This document shows positions 11,232 through 29,585 of a stretch of 64,000 nucleotides of DNA, in pieces. The position numbers and the translations under genes were made by a program. This stretch comes from Rotaria sp. Silwood1 (taxonomy: Eukaryota; Rotifera; Eurotatoria; Philodinida; Philodinidae), in assembly GCA_905250075.1 (NCBI GenBank), contig CAJNOP010000003.1, positions 3,700,833 to 3,764,832 of the forward strand. The letters are read 5' to 3'. Position 1 is the stretch's first letter; the number at the start of each line of letters is the position of its first letter. The notes below the pieces were generated by a model. The model had not been told where the DNA came from. It searched no databases and saw nothing but the letters and a program-made list of their open reading frames with translations.

Positions 11232-13288
11232 ATGCATTCATCAATGAATAATGCATTAAAATTAGTAAATTTAATTCAATCGAATATCCGAAAAACTATT
11301 CTTCGAACTTTATTCAATTCATTTACAACGAAAACAATTCAAAAAGCTAAAGATGCTCATTCAAATTTACTTACTGATACAGAAAATGTCTTTGAACTTC
11401 AACATCATACTGTTAAACCAAGTTCAATGGTAAAAATAAATTTTCTAATCTTTTCCATATATAATAACTATTATTATGCATACCAGCATAGTATCCTTAT
11501 GACATTTTCCTGAGTTTAATCATGCAATATGTTTGTCCTAAGAGAATATTTTTTTCTTCTTCTTCCATTTATTATGAAAGAATAGAGTCATTAGTCTAGC
11601 TGAAGTTAGTTATTGTACTTTTCTTTTTGTTTTCGTTTTTAGTTCTAATAAATTGTTTTAGAACATCAGAATTCCATTCATCATGTTCTTGATTTCCGAT
11701 CATATCCGTAAGGCTTACTTCCTTAACGGAAATAAGTTTTAAATCTATATAGAAGAAACAAGATTCTTATCAAAACTATTCCTGATACTATCTGTTTATG
11801 GTAGACAACAGTTGTAGGCAAAACATCAAAACAATGCAAGACAACATATTTTTGCATTCCTTTCTCTCTATAAACAGTTACCATACAAAAAAGAACCAAA
11901 TGTAATAATCGATCTATAATCTAGACAACAACACTCATGACTATGTTCCTGTTGCAGAAAAGAACAAAGTTCTTCATACGGAGATAAGTTATTTGAAATA
12001 AGCGACTGTAGAGAAAAAAACATATCGTTGTAATACTAGGAACAAGAAAAAGTTCCTAACCAATAGCTACGAATACAACAAGTGCTATTCTAGACGCTTA
12101 AAGTATTTTTTTTTGCATCCGTCATAATTAGTTTTTTTTTATCGTAGTTATACTATCGATTCGAATCTATTGATGATGAAATTAGATATTCGTACAGCAG
12201 AAAAGAAATGTAATATTTATTTGTTTTTTAAAAAAAAACATTTTGAGATATTTCATTAAAAGTACTTGTAACTCCATAGAAAAAAGAAAAGTTGATGATA
12301 AATTATTGCACAGAAAGAAAGAAAAACAACCAGGACATTTCTTTCATTTCTTTCAAAAACATACCTTCATGCCTTAATATTCTCCAATTAAAAATAGTTC
12401 TCCCCTTTTTTTTTCCTGTATTTCAAAATATTATTCTTTCTTTGACAATTTCTTCCGTCTTACTTCATCTTCATTATAAGATCTTTAAAGACTTCAATAA
12501 GAATAGAAGAAAAAAAAAATGTCTTCTCTTTAAAGTAGAAAATATAAAATAATCTGTAATTTTAGAATAACTATGAATCAATTTATGGTGATTATGCATC
12601 ACAAATGCTTGATAAATATTCATCAACTGGTCTTGTTCATACTGGTTCATGGAGAGTACATATTGGTAATGTTGAAAATCAATTCGTTCATATATGGATG
12701 TATAAAAGTTTTTCTCATTTGGATGAATTTTTAAATGTTTCAAATAATAATTCTCTTAATGATAAATTAAATCAATTTATTATAAAACGTTCAAATCAAA
12801 TATGTCTTTCATTTTCTTATTTTGGTTTGACATTTTGTTTGTTTTTTTTAACATAAAACAAAATCTATATTATTTTCATATAGGAATTCCTCAACCACGT
12901 CCAAAATCTGATAATCAAACAAATCCAAATATATATGAAATGCGTTCATATTGGCTTAAACCTGGTACATTAATTGAATGGGGAAATCTGTGGCATAAAG
13001 GTGTTCAATATCGACCAGATGCAAAAGTTCTTGGTGTTTTTTCACAAATCGGAGAACTTTATAATGTTCATCATATGTGGTCATACAAAAATTTCCAACA
13101 TAGAAAAAAAATGCGTACTAATGCATGGGCAAAACCTGGTTGGTCAGAAAAGTATGAATGACGACTTTTAATTTTTGTTTTGAAGGAAAATTATTTTCTT
13201 GGATTTTAGTGTTGAATTTACAGTACCATTAATTAGTAAAATGGAATCAAAAATTCTTGTACCATTAAAAATCTCACCAATGCAATAA
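11232..13288 (+). CDS. NIPSNAP: NIPSNAP family mitochondrial protein (NIPSNAP1/2-like)
   Basis: Four exons: 11232-11429, 12566-12824, 12884-13151, 13210-13288, 267 residues. Intron 1 is 1.1 kb; the others are under 60 bp. The second donor is at 12825, because the more obvious GT at 12803 would create a stop at the join. The match to animal NIPSNAP1/2 is close: Asp-Ala-His-Ser-Asn-Leu-Leu near the N-terminus, Pro-Gln-Pro-Arg, Tyr-Glu-Met-Arg-Ser-Tyr, Leu-Lys-Pro-Gly-Thr, Glu-Trp-Gly-Asn, Phe-Ser-Gln-Ile-Gly-Glu-Leu, and the terminal Pro-Leu-Lys-Ile-Ser-Pro. The N-terminus is Lys/Arg/Ser-rich without acids, as in a mitochondrial presequence. An in-frame ATG at 11184 exists, but a splice-acceptor-like sequence follows it. 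NIPSNAPs are matrix proteins that mark damaged mitochondria for mitophagy. Confidence 0.92.
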
Positions 13289-13572
13289 GAAATACATTAG
13301 TTGAAAGAATTTTTTCAATTTAGATTATTTCATTGGTGTAATGTTTCAAAACAAACGGTGATCATATCTATTATCAAATCATTTCATATTTTGTTCTTTT
13401 GCATGGTTTTGGGTTAACTCTTGTGTTTCTTTTTGTATTGTTTAATGTGTCTTTTTTTTATTTTGATTAAAACAACGCTAGAACAGTATACATTGGAAGC
13501 TTTTTGACGTATATATGCTTCATTCAGTGATTTTTTTTGTTTATTGAAGATTTGATATATTGAAGGTGAACA

Positions 13573-19618
<6,046 letters not shown>

Positions 19619-21451
19619 ATTTTCTATCCTTTTATTTTCCTTTATTTTTGTAGTGAACCTCGAATATTCTTTTATTTTTCTTCGTTCTCGTTTACCGATC
19701 TTACAATGACCTGTTTTTTTCTTTTTCGTTTTTTTTCTCTAGTCCTCCTAGTGAGTTACATCTGTTAATCGATAAAATATTCTATTCATTTTTTTTCTCT
19801 TATGAAGACCAAAATACAAATAACCTATAATTTCTCCATTGAATGAGAATGATTTATTGTTTAATTGTGTATTAGCGCGGACATATATGTTTATATATAA
19901 ATGAGACTCGTAATAAACAATGGAAGTCTTAGTAAATAAGTTGGATAAGAACAGTTGACAAGTTACTAAGTAGTAGATATGATTTGTAATATAATATCTC
20001 ATGTTTTTTTTTTCATACTTATTATGAATATGACAGCAGAAATTTTCGATCTATACACATCCATATTTATTTTGTACAATCGATTTTTATTTTTTTCACT
20101 TGAAATGTTAGTGAGTGAGTGTAAGATTAATAAGTAAAGAAGAGAGAGAGAGAGAAATGGATGAAAGAAACCAAACAGCATGAATAAAATGAAAACAACA
20201 ATTGGCTTGTTCACCTGAATGTACAAATATGATGAATAGTGTTTCAATATACAGTTCTTGTCATCGCTATTCGATCTGGAAATAATACATCTATTTATAT
20301 TGGCATTGTTATTCCATTTTAAGCTACATTGATTCTATGTTCGATGATTGATAATGGCTGGCAGCAGCAGTTATAGGCTATTATTGTGCTTGCCTGATGG
20401 CATTTATATGTGTATGTATGACGGTAGCAAAAAAAGAGAAAAAAAGAGAAGGGAGGGTCATGTCTGTTTATTCGATTACAGTCTTATAAGCATATGCATG
20501 TCTTTATTCTTGTTCTCTTATGTTTATCAGAAGCATTAGTTCGTCCCTGTTAGATAGAAATGTGTGCACTAGTGAAGTTGACTCTTTTTGCTTGTGTTTA
20601 TCTGCATTCACTTAATGCTTTAAAAAAAGCACTAGAAATGCATTTTAATTGCATTTTACCTCTACATAGTTGTTATTCTTAAGGTAGTAAACGAGATGTC
20701 TTATCATATTCATAAAACTCCAATAATTGATGCATTCAATTATGTGTTTTTTGATTGTATCAAAGTCTGCTAATCAGATAATGTATAGTAATAATATCTT
20801 TTTTTTTCTTATGTTACATTAGTTGTGCGTAGGAGAATTTCACAGTCAATATGTTATGTTTGACCTTCTATTTATTCATTGTACTTTTTTTTTTTTTGAA
20901 AGCAAGCAACAAGCATTCTATTTGTGCAAATAGTCATCCCACGTCTACATACATGAATATGTATATATAAATCTCGACTTGCCTTCTTTGTCTCACTTCG
21001 AATTTTTCTTTTTCTTTGTCTTGAACACAGCTGTTTCGAGTGTACATGAATACGACGTCTGGACAAAGAGCATGAGAAATAACGAGACCGAAAGAAAGAA
21101 AATAGTGAAAGAACGACGTCTTTCTCTTTGTTATTATCAAAGACATTCAATTACCATTCTCATATTTTTTTTCTCTCTGTTTCGTCGTGGTATGTCGTCT
21201 AATCCCACACTATGGCATTACTCATCTCTATTTCTTTTCTGTTTTTTTCTTTTTGCTTTTTTTTTATTTATAGACGGTTGATAGGTGTTGTTGTTCTTTT
21301 TTTTGGCAACCATCACGTCTTATTCATTTTTCTCTACTTGCTTCGTTTATTATTTGACTTCAACTACCGATTATATCGCGTACCTATCACCAATAACGAA
21401 TATCTTTTTTTTTTTTTGCTTACTTATTGTATTCAGTCAAACGATCAATTA
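19619..21451. other. Intergenic region, 1.8 kb
   Basis: 3' flank of PFK and 5' flank of the ankyrin/SOCS gene. T-rich with long pyrimidine runs and a GA-repeat patch near 20140-20155. Open frames on both strands at 20870-21280 overlap each other and look like products of simple sequence. No gene supported. Confidence 0.5.
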
Positions 21452-23080
21452 ATGGAGACTCAAACGACGACAACTGTTAACAATGATGGTGATGTAAGAT
21501 TAAGAGAAAAAAAAGGAACAGCATCAAAACAAAATGGTAATGGCTTACATGATGATATGAAGTCGTTATCAACACCTAAAACTGCTTCAACAGCTGACGA
21601 CATAGGTCATGATGAAGCGACAACATCACCAAGGCCACAAGCATCAACATTTGAACAAGCATTTTTTTTAGGTTTAACTATTGATGATGCACTTAACTCA
21701 ACTGAAAATCTCTTAGAATTATTTTATAATTCATGCAAATATAATCAATTAGAACTTGTGAAACGATGCGTTGAAGAAAAACATGTGAATATAAATGAAC
21801 CATTTAATAATGATTATTCATTATGTATTGCTAGGTAAGTTTGTTTGATTGTTACAAAATATTTATCGAGAATAAAAGAAAATGGTTTGTAGTATCTTGT
21901 TTTAAAATAGATGATATTATGCAAGCATTTGTTTTCTTCAACCTTTTTAGCCACAAAGGTCATCTCGAAGTAGTTCGTTATTTATTAGCACATGGTGCTG
22001 ACGTTCATGTCAAGCGTGAGTTAAATCTATTAGCTACACGTGGAAATCATCGTCTATCACGAGCTAATTTGACTTATGGTGATAGTCCGCTTTCACTTGC
22101 AGTTAAATATGGTTTTGAAGATATTGCTATTGAGCTTGTTGAACACGGAAGTGATATATTGAATGAAAATAATGAATTTGAAAAGTCTCCATTACAAGAT
22201 TCTATTCGACTAAATCGTATTCGAATTTTAAAAGTTTTTATTGATAAACTTAGAACAACGAAAGCATCTCTTCATGATGATGAGACATTATTAATACAAA
22301 AGAAAGGTGATATTCTTCGTCAATGTCTTATTAATGATCAAATAGATGCGTTACATATTTTTGTTCCTCATGTATGGGAAGAACTTAATAGTGACTTTAT
22401 GTTTACTGTATTAAATAATCTTATGTTAAAAAATAAAATTCAATCGGACAAAGCATTTGATGTATTGGAAACTATACTCGAAGCTATACCAACATCGAAA
22501 TTAAAAATGTATGATATTGGTGATTTACTTAGACGATTTTTACATATTTTACAAGCACAATTCGTAACAATCAGTGATGATCGAATTCAAATTCTTTATT
22601 TACGTACATCATTATTATTTACTATACTGAAATATCATGAGACAATTGATTTTACTAATTATTTAGATTTATTAGATGCTTATTTTCGTGCTATTTATGA
22701 TAATGTTGAAAGTTCAGGTATATATATATATCAATAAGAGAATTTTGCTTTGTTTTTGATCTAGCTAACATATTTGTATTTTAGGCGAAGGTGTCAATCA
22801 AATATACGAATATATTGTTCGTTTTTATGAAAATCTTATCTTAATGGGTCATCTTGATCTAACAAAAAATACTGTTATTCTTAAATTACTTGAATGTGAA
22901 CATGTTCAACAAATGCAACCTATTGATATGTATTTATCATGGCGTGCACGTAACCCATTTTTATTGAAAGAAAAATGTCGTCTGATCATAAAAAATATAT
23001 TACCATCTTATAAACGTGTTACAATTGAAAAACTAAATCTTAATGAAGATACACTTTTATATTTATACTATCAACGATAG
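21452..23080 (+). CDS. Ankyrin repeat protein with C-terminal SOCS box (ASB-like)
   Basis: Three exons: 21452-21834, 21951-22717, 22785-23080, 481 residues. The start is the first ATG after an upstream T-rich stretch. The N-terminal 75 residues are Thr/Ser/Lys-rich and disordered. Three to four ankyrin repeats follow, near residues 100-240, for example Gly-His-Leu-Glu-Val-Val-Arg-Tyr-Leu-Leu with Gly-Ala-Asp, then Ser-Pro-Leu-Ser-Leu-Ala. A helical middle region is unrecognised. The last 40 residues (Asn-Pro-Phe-Leu-Leu, Cys-Arg-Leu-Ile-Ile, Leu-Leu-Tyr-Leu-Tyr-Tyr) fit a SOCS box, which in ASB proteins recruits Elongin B/C and Cullin-5. Likely a ubiquitin-ligase substrate receptor; the substrate is unknown. 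The SOCS call is by pattern and less certain than the ankyrins. Confidence 0.72.
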
Positions 23081-23867
23081 TAGTTCATTATTATCATAAA
23101 CACTCGCAATAGTGATATTCAGTGTCGTTAGTTGTGATATGAAAAGAATAATGCGTGTTTTTTTCTCCTAATTTGCGTGTGTTTGATAATAATGTCTCTT
23201 AGGTTTTTATATCGAACAAAACAAAAGACAAAATCTACATTACAGAATGGAATGATTGAAAAAAATCTGGATATAACAGTGTGTGCTTCTGTCTTTTGTT
23301 TCATTTTTATAAGTTTAGTTTTTTTGTGTTTTTGTTCTTGAAAAACTTTGAATGTCATACCATAAGTAGAATAAATTAAACAAACGAAATAATGGAATGA
23401 ATTTGACCGAAAGAAAAAATGTCGAAGGGATTTATAACAAAAAGAATGTCGCAAAAAGTTTATTCTAAAAGAGTCTCAACCTATAAGATAAAAATACTTC
23501 ATTGCATACAAAAAAAAAATCAGAGACCTATAAATACATCAACAAGAGATAATAGTGTATGGCAAATATTCAAGAATTAAAATAACAACAAGACAATATG
23601 TTTCTTTTATATGAATGAGTATGGATGTCTGTATGAGGTGTGCATAGGAATATTAGTCATCTCTTCACACCTACCCCCTACACTCACAAGCATACTTCAT
23701 CATTAATAGATTTAATGACATCTGGAATATTGCACGACATTTCTAAGGGATATCTATTTCTTTGATATTTTTTCGTTCGGTCTAAAGTGATACATGCCAA
23801 AAGAAAAGACGATTAGAACTTAAGTTACTTCTGATTATTCAATTAAAGAATATTTGTAGAAAAAAAA
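23081..23867. other. Intergenic region, 0.8 kb
   Basis: Between the ankyrin/SOCS gene and the F-box gene. AT-rich; a minus-strand open frame at 23128-23454 has no protein-like features. Nothing else seen. Confidence 0.5.
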
Positions 23868-24851
23868 ATGGCAACAAGAAATATAACTAAAATCTCTCGT
23901 TCGTCTTCTTGGCCTTTCCAATCTTCTACAGATTTATTATCAAATGAAACATGTTGGTTTATTTCTCTTCCATCTGAAATTCTTCAAATTATTATTGACT
24001 TTTTAAGTATAAAAGATATCATTTCATTATGTCAAACTTGTCAAACATTTTACACATTGCTTAATGATAATAATTTTTGGACGCATCGTATACATCGTTA
24101 CTTTCCACACTCTATTGCAAGTCTTTATACAATTGATCTATTTCAAAAACCTGAAATAATTCAAACACATAATGAAATACGTCCATCAGGTTTTACTCAT
24201 GTTCGAACAGATGCTGAACTTGATCTTCTTGCTATTACGTCAGCTACTCATTATAATGATGAAGCAATCGAAAAATGTCATGCAAAAATGTATGTATCAA
24301 AGGAAGATTTTTTAAATCAAGTAGATTTTTATCAATTTAAAAGACCGAATAATTATTTGGAAATTCCATTTATGAAATTAATCTATTTTTATTTGATTGA
24401 TCGTAAACGACATGCAACTGTTAATATGGATGTTATTCATCGCACTGAATATTATCTTAGAGAAGAAAATGATGCAGACAGTTTAACTGGTCGTATTATT
24501 CATTTACAAAGCGTTTGTTGGCTTGAAATAACTGGTCGTTTTGAACATAAAATTATGCCGGGAAAATATGAAGTTAGCTGGCGAATAAAATGTGATATAA
24601 ATGGTAAAATATGGGGAGAAACAGAATATATTGTTGTACCACAACATGGAAAATTATTAAATTATAAAATGTCTGCAGATGACTTTGATAATCTAGTACT
24701 TGAACATCAACATCATTGGTTTATAATCAAAATGGGTCAAACTATTATCTATGAACCATCAATTGTTTTAGTAGCAATACGAAATTGGAATAATCCTAAT
24801 TGGAAATATGGGATTTCATGGGATTTTATTGAATTAACAATAGTACCGTAA
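23868..24851 (+). CDS. F-box protein with plant PP2-like C-terminal domain, intronless
   Basis: Single open frame of 327 residues. Residues 30-80 form an F-box: Leu-Pro-Ser-Glu-Ile-Leu, Ile-Ile-Asp-Phe-Leu, Leu-Cys-Gln-Thr-Cys, Phe-Trp. F-boxes bind Skp1 in SCF ubiquitin ligases. The second half resembles the phloem-protein-2 (PP2) domain of plant F-box lectins: a Ser-Val-Cys-Trp-Leu-Glu-Ile-Thr-Gly-Arg-Phe block near residue 217, Pro-Gly-Lys-Tyr-Glu-Val-Ser-Trp near 231, and a C-terminal Ile-Ser-Trp-Asp-Phe-Ile-Glu-Leu. In plants this domain binds glycans. Most neighbouring genes are intron-rich, whereas this 984 bp frame has none, which is compatible with retroposition or horizontal transfer. 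The F-box call is solid; the PP2 call is by remembered motif pattern. Confidence 0.72.
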   Translation: MATRNITKISRSSSWPFQSSTDLLSNETCWFISLPSEILQIIIDFLSIKDIISLCQTCQTFYTLLNDNNFWTHRIHRYFPHSIASLYTIDLFQKPEIIQTHNEIRPSGFTHVRTDAELDLLAITSATHYNDEAIEKCHAKMYVSKEDFLNQVDFYQFKRPNNYLEIPFMKLIYFYLIDRKRHATVNMDVIHRTEYYLREENDADSLTGRIIHLQSVCWLEITGRFEHKIMPGKYEVSWRIKCDINGKIWGETEYIVVPQHGKLLNYKMSADDFDNLVLEHQHHWFIIKMGQTIIYEPSIVLVAIRNWNNPNWKYGISWDFIELTIVP

Positions 24852-25641
24852 TGTTTTTTATATATTTATATAATTACTTATTGATCTCTTTTTCTTATCA
24901 ATAAATACTCGCTTTGAAGAAAAAAAAATATGTCTGACCTTTGTATGTGATTGTCAGGATTAAAAAACTATGATAGATAAATTTTGCAATATATGACAGG
25001 ATTAGATATATCGCACACATGTGCGGAGGAAAAAAGCAAAATTCAAATTAGTTATTTATTGAAATCAATGTCGTTTGAACTGGGCTAAATCCGTTAGATA
25101 ACTATTTGCTATGATAAATACTCTCCTGACGCTACATCATCGTCATCGATAAAATATCTCCTCGTTGTTATTCCGCAGAAATCTAACATAAACAAATATT
25201 TAGCATATAACGATAAATGAATTCAAATAGATATCATGTGAAATTTATTTTGAACTGAGAAGCCTACAAAGATTAAAATACACGATATATTCTTCAATTT
25301 TAGATAGATGGCGCTAATCAACGTTAACGAAATATATCATTAATCGATTGTTTAAAAGTGAAATAACATTTTTCAATGTTCAAAAATTTCAAACTATCAA
25401 AATTTGATATTTTTTAAAGCATATTATATCAATAAGAAATCATGTTTCTATGGAAACATCAGGACTTACGACAAATCGTCTCAAATAACTATAATTGTTT
25501 TAACTGAGACAAAAAAAAAACAAACGGAAATATTATCTTTAACATTTCCACACATCTGGCTCTGTTCTCAATGAAAATATTAAACTATGAAAAGTCGAAA
25601 TTTTCACACAATTTTTCTCTTTTTATTTGAATAACTAACTA
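24852..25641. other. Intergenic region, 0.8 kb
   Basis: Between the F-box gene and the INPP5E gene, same strand. AT-rich, no coding frame, RNA gene or repeat recognised. Confidence 0.5.
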
Positions 25642-28600
25642 ATGTCTGATCGCACCGAACAAAAGTCACCAACAAGTGAGTCATCATCTAGTACTGAACC
25701 AGCAGCAGCAACAGAAACAGAATCTACAATTAATGGAGCTATAGCTGCTCTTATCAATAGTACTCCATTAGTTGATTCAAATACAATACACGGTTCGAGA
25801 GATAATAGTCCACAAACATTACGTCGTCGAAGTAGTGTATCAATTATTCAAGCACTTGCCAATACTAGACATTTACTTACAACAAATGATGCTCGAAAAC
25901 GGTAGATTTCATATTTTAATTCTATAATTTTCAAAATTATTTTTTCTTTTACAAAATAGAAATTTTCTTGTTGGAGCTGGAAGACAACTACCAGAAAATA
26001 CAGCAAATGATATTAATTCTTTTTTCCCTAGCGGACGATTATTAACAATAATGATGGTAACATGGAATACAGGTGAAGCATCGAAATTATATGAACAAAA
26101 TTATACTCCAACTGCTCGACAAACAGCACAACCAAAAGAACGTATGCTTGATGATATATGCGATATATTACTGCCAACATTTATTGATTATGTTTCGGAT
26201 CTTATTATTGTTTGTACTCAAGAAATGTCTGTTGCAAAGAAGAGGTACACAGCTAGTTTTAAAAAAAGTATTTCAATCAGAATTCTCGTTTAGAAGGGCG
26301 AAACCTTTCCTTCTCAAAATGCTCCACTTTCTGCAAATTTTCCACAACTTCATAGTGACTTTCCATAGAAACCAGATTTTAAAATGCCATTTGCTTTTAT
26401 CTGAGAGAATGTGCAATAGCAGTAAGCAGAACAATGTTATTGTGAAGTGAATAGGATTCGGACAAGCTTTGAGAAATAAACGGTCTCGTGAGAGGTCGTC
26501 TGTTGTGGGTGAGACTGGATCCCGATAAATGTCATTTTTCTCTTCTCTCGAGATCACCACTTTAGGCACTTTGAGAATAATAAACAATCAATAGTTATTC
26601 TGATTCTTTTGTTTTTTGTTTGAATGTTGTTATTTCTAAAATAATTGGTTTTTTTCGATATAGAATTGATTGGGAGATTTTACTGCAAGAAGTTATTGGG
26701 CCAGCTCATGTTCTATTTCATTCAGTTCATTTTGGTACATTATCATTATGTATATTTTTACGACGAGATTTAATATGGTTTTGTACCGGTATATATAAAA
26801 AATAAAAATAAAAAATATCTAGTAACTTTTTTTGTTTTTTACATAGAACCAGAAGAAGATATTATTAAATTTCGAGCTGTAGGTCCTGTTCGTACCAAAG
26901 GTTCATTAGTAATAACATTCAATCTATTTGGAACATCATTTATGATTATTAATTCACATTTTGAAGGTTTGCTCTTGATGAGAAACATAAAAATTGATTG
27001 AATTTTCTTTCTTTTGTTTCATTTTAGCTGGTCATGGTTCTGAAGGACGTTCAAATCGACGATTAAATTTTTATAATACAACAACAAAATTATCCATTCC
27101 ACATGAATTTATTCAACGAACATTTAAAACTAATAAACGTGTAATATCGTCAGTTGAATCGTCTATACCAAAAAGTATAGAATCATCAGCATCACTTGAT
27201 TCTACTCCGCGTACAGTTGTAGGTAAATATCATCGACTATAGATTTTTACTTGTAAACTATTAAAAGAAATCATTTCCATATAGATATAACAAAATCATG
27301 TGATTGTGTTCTTTGGGGAGGTGATATGAATTTTAGAATTGATATGCGATATGATGAAGTATTAGAATATTGTGAACAACAAAATTTTCGTGACATTTTA
27401 CTTAAAGATGAATTTCGTGCGGCACAAACGAAAACTAGTAAATCAAGATTTTTTTTTTTTCATTTTTAAATCATTTGAAAATTCTTGTTATATTTTATTA
27501 TTTAGATGATCTATATGCAAGTTTTAAAGAAGCTGATATTGATTTTGCACCAACGTATAAATTTGATTTACGCTTTGATGATGATACATATGCTAAACAT
27601 AGAACACCTTCATATACAGTAAGAATAAAAGACTAAACATAGAAACTGATCCTCAATTTAAAATAAGCGATAAAAATTTGAAAAAATCAAAAAAAATATG
27701 GATATGAGAAGAGATCAATAATAGAGTATTATTTGTAGTTTGTTTCGTTTTAATAATAGACGTGAAGAGTTCGGAAATAAAATGCTACATTCGTCTTCAA
27801 AGTATATCATTGAAGCTGCTTTTTCTTTGTTACTAACAATGTGTGAAATTGTGTGTGACTATTTAGGAACAAATGTATTTGTTATGGACTTTCATAAGCA
27901 ACTTTCATATGTTGTGCAAAGTCCTCGAAAAGAAAAATCCGTTTTTCTCATTTAGTGTCAAATAGAAACACTCAGAGAGACAATTCAAAAATTTTCATTT
28001 AATCAAAGAATGTAGTCTCCTTTTTATCCTTTTTGTCATCAGCAATAATGATAGTTTAATCCTTGAGAGTCTTTTGGATTAGAGTTGTCGATTTTTTTTT
28101 ACTATGACCCAATCCCTTCCACAACAGAGAATTTTCCACTAAGCTGATTCTTGCCTAATTCTATTCATCTCACAAACACAATCTCTGTTTATCTTCATTT
28201 CACTTTCTAGCAGAGAAAAGCAAATGGTGTTACAAAACCCGGTTTTTGTCTAAAGTTGTCACGAAGCTGTAAAAAATTGACAGATAGTACTAAGAATTTT
28301 CGCAGAAACTCAGATATTTTATGAAGTAATCTCGTCAGCGGCTAAGTTGTTCGGTACGTATTGACAAGATAGTGTGTGCAAACTTTAGTAGCACCAACCG
28401 TGGAGTGACGGAGGACAAGTCATTGATGACGATTTGCCACAGAACACTTGTCCGATAGTATGCTAACTGCGTAGTGACATACACCTGCTTTTTTTGGTTA
28501 GTGTGGCTAGTGAGTGTATATGAGAAGCGCATGAGTTTTGCATTAGATCGGCCTTCGATCCAGACCTACACCTAATCATAGTTGTAAGGAAGATATTGAA

Positions 28601-29417
28601 CTATTGAATCTGTCAACAGCTGACACCGCATACCGTACGGTAGCTTCAAGGCATAAAGTTTCTTTTTTCTTTGGTTTTCCCTTTTTTTTCTATTATTGTT
28701 GATCTTCTTTTCTAATGCTCTTTAACTGTGATTAATCGCGTAAAATAAATTATGACGAAATTTGTACAATGATGGAATCGACAGTGTGTCAACATACAGA
28801 TGCTTATCAGAAGTAGGCATTAACGACTATAGGCTACGATTCTGAATATATCTGTCAGATCATTCTGATAAAGAAGTTCAAGATTTATTATTGACTTCCT
28901 TTGCTAGAGATAAAATTTGATTTTTTTAACATCAAACAAAATTGGTATGAATGATTTAACTAGTACCTTACGTCAATTCAGTCTCATTGAAAGAATTATT
29001 TGTATCATAAAATAATGTTTTTTAGGATCGTATTCTCTATCGCGATAAACCAACATCAACAATTGAATGTACACAATATAAATCAGTTGAAGGTGTCAAG
29101 CATTCAGATCATAAACCTGTTGTTGCTCATTTTCGTGTTAAACTTAAACCTGGTTTACATACGTAAATTCATATAAATTTTTATCTATTATCTATTACGA
29201 TATGTTTTTAGAGGAAATCTTTCATATGGAAAATTTAATCATGAAGTTTACAAAAGTGGTATGTGTTATTGTTTAATGATATTTTCAATTGATGGTTTGT
29301 TTTTGTTAAATAGGTTGTAAACAACGTGAACGACATCATTCCTTAGGTGTTGGCTTAGGAAATAATGCGAAGCGTCGAACGGCGATCCCAAAAAGTTCAG
29401 TTTGTGTGCTTCAGTGA
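25642..29417 (+). CDS. INPP5E: Phosphatidylinositol polyphosphate 5-phosphatase, INPP5E type
   Basis: Ten exons: 25642-25901, 25960-26244, 26664-26788, 26847-26966, 27028-27222, 27285-27437, 27506-27618, 29026-29162, 29212-29258, 29314-29417, 512 residues. After a Ser/Thr-rich N-terminus comes the 5-phosphatase catalytic domain: Thr-Trp-Asn near residue 115, Thr-Gln-Glu-Met, Arg-Arg-Asp-Leu-Ile-Trp-Phe-Cys, Asn-Ser-His-Phe, Trp-Gly-Gly-Asp-Met-Asn-Phe-Arg (Gly and Met replace the usual Phe residues), Thr-Pro-Ser-Tyr-Thr-Asp-Arg and Ser-Asp-His-Lys-Pro-Val. It ends Cys-Val-Leu-Gln, a CAAX box as in INPP5E. Known role: removes the 5-phosphate from PI(4,5)P2 and PIP3 and keeps the ciliary membrane rich in PI4P. 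Introns 2 and 7 are enlarged, the former by a dispersed repeat. Confidence 0.93.
26300..26580 (+). repeat. Dispersed repeat, copy 2 (INPP5E intron 2)
   Basis: Second copy of the repeat at 4480-4745, same orientation. It accounts for most of the 419 bp intron 26245-26663 in a gene whose other introns are mostly about 50-70 bp. No terminal inverted repeat was found. Confidence 0.55.
27619..29025 (+). other. Enlarged INPP5E intron 7 (1.4 kb)
   Basis: Intron bounded by a good GTAAG donor and TTTAG acceptor. Flanking exons join to give the conserved Thr-Pro-Ser-Tyr-Thr-Asp-Arg, so no exon is missing. The part 28240-28660 is visibly less AT-rich than its surroundings, but I found no coding frame, RNA fold or terminal repeats. 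Probably an old insertion. Confidence 0.5.
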
Positions 29418-29585
29418 ATTTTATCGTTTATTTTTTAACTAGTCATATCATGTTAAGTGTATATTTTTTTTTTGAACACGTTCAAAACAAAACAAATATA
29501 TATATAGATATATATATACATATATATCTATATATATTTATGCTTTAGTGAAATAAAATGCTCTAAGTTATTTCTATACAGTTAA

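Noticed and set aside
12803-12883. Alternative NIPSNAP intron starting at the GT at 12803
   Set aside because: Joining that donor to the acceptor at 12883 creates an in-frame stop. The donor at 12825 restores the conserved family sequence across the join.
20872-21281. Overlapping open frames on both strands upstream of the ankyrin/SOCS gene
   Set aside because: They arise from pyrimidine-rich simple sequence, overlap each other in antisense and show no protein-like motif or splice pattern. The gene's own start at 21452 is better supported.
29498-29540. TA-rich tract between INPP5E and the PAM2 gene as a possible hairpin element
   Set aside because: It is a simple (TA)n microsatellite in a short convergent 3' region. 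TA tracts occur at several other sites (15938, 33720, 61452).
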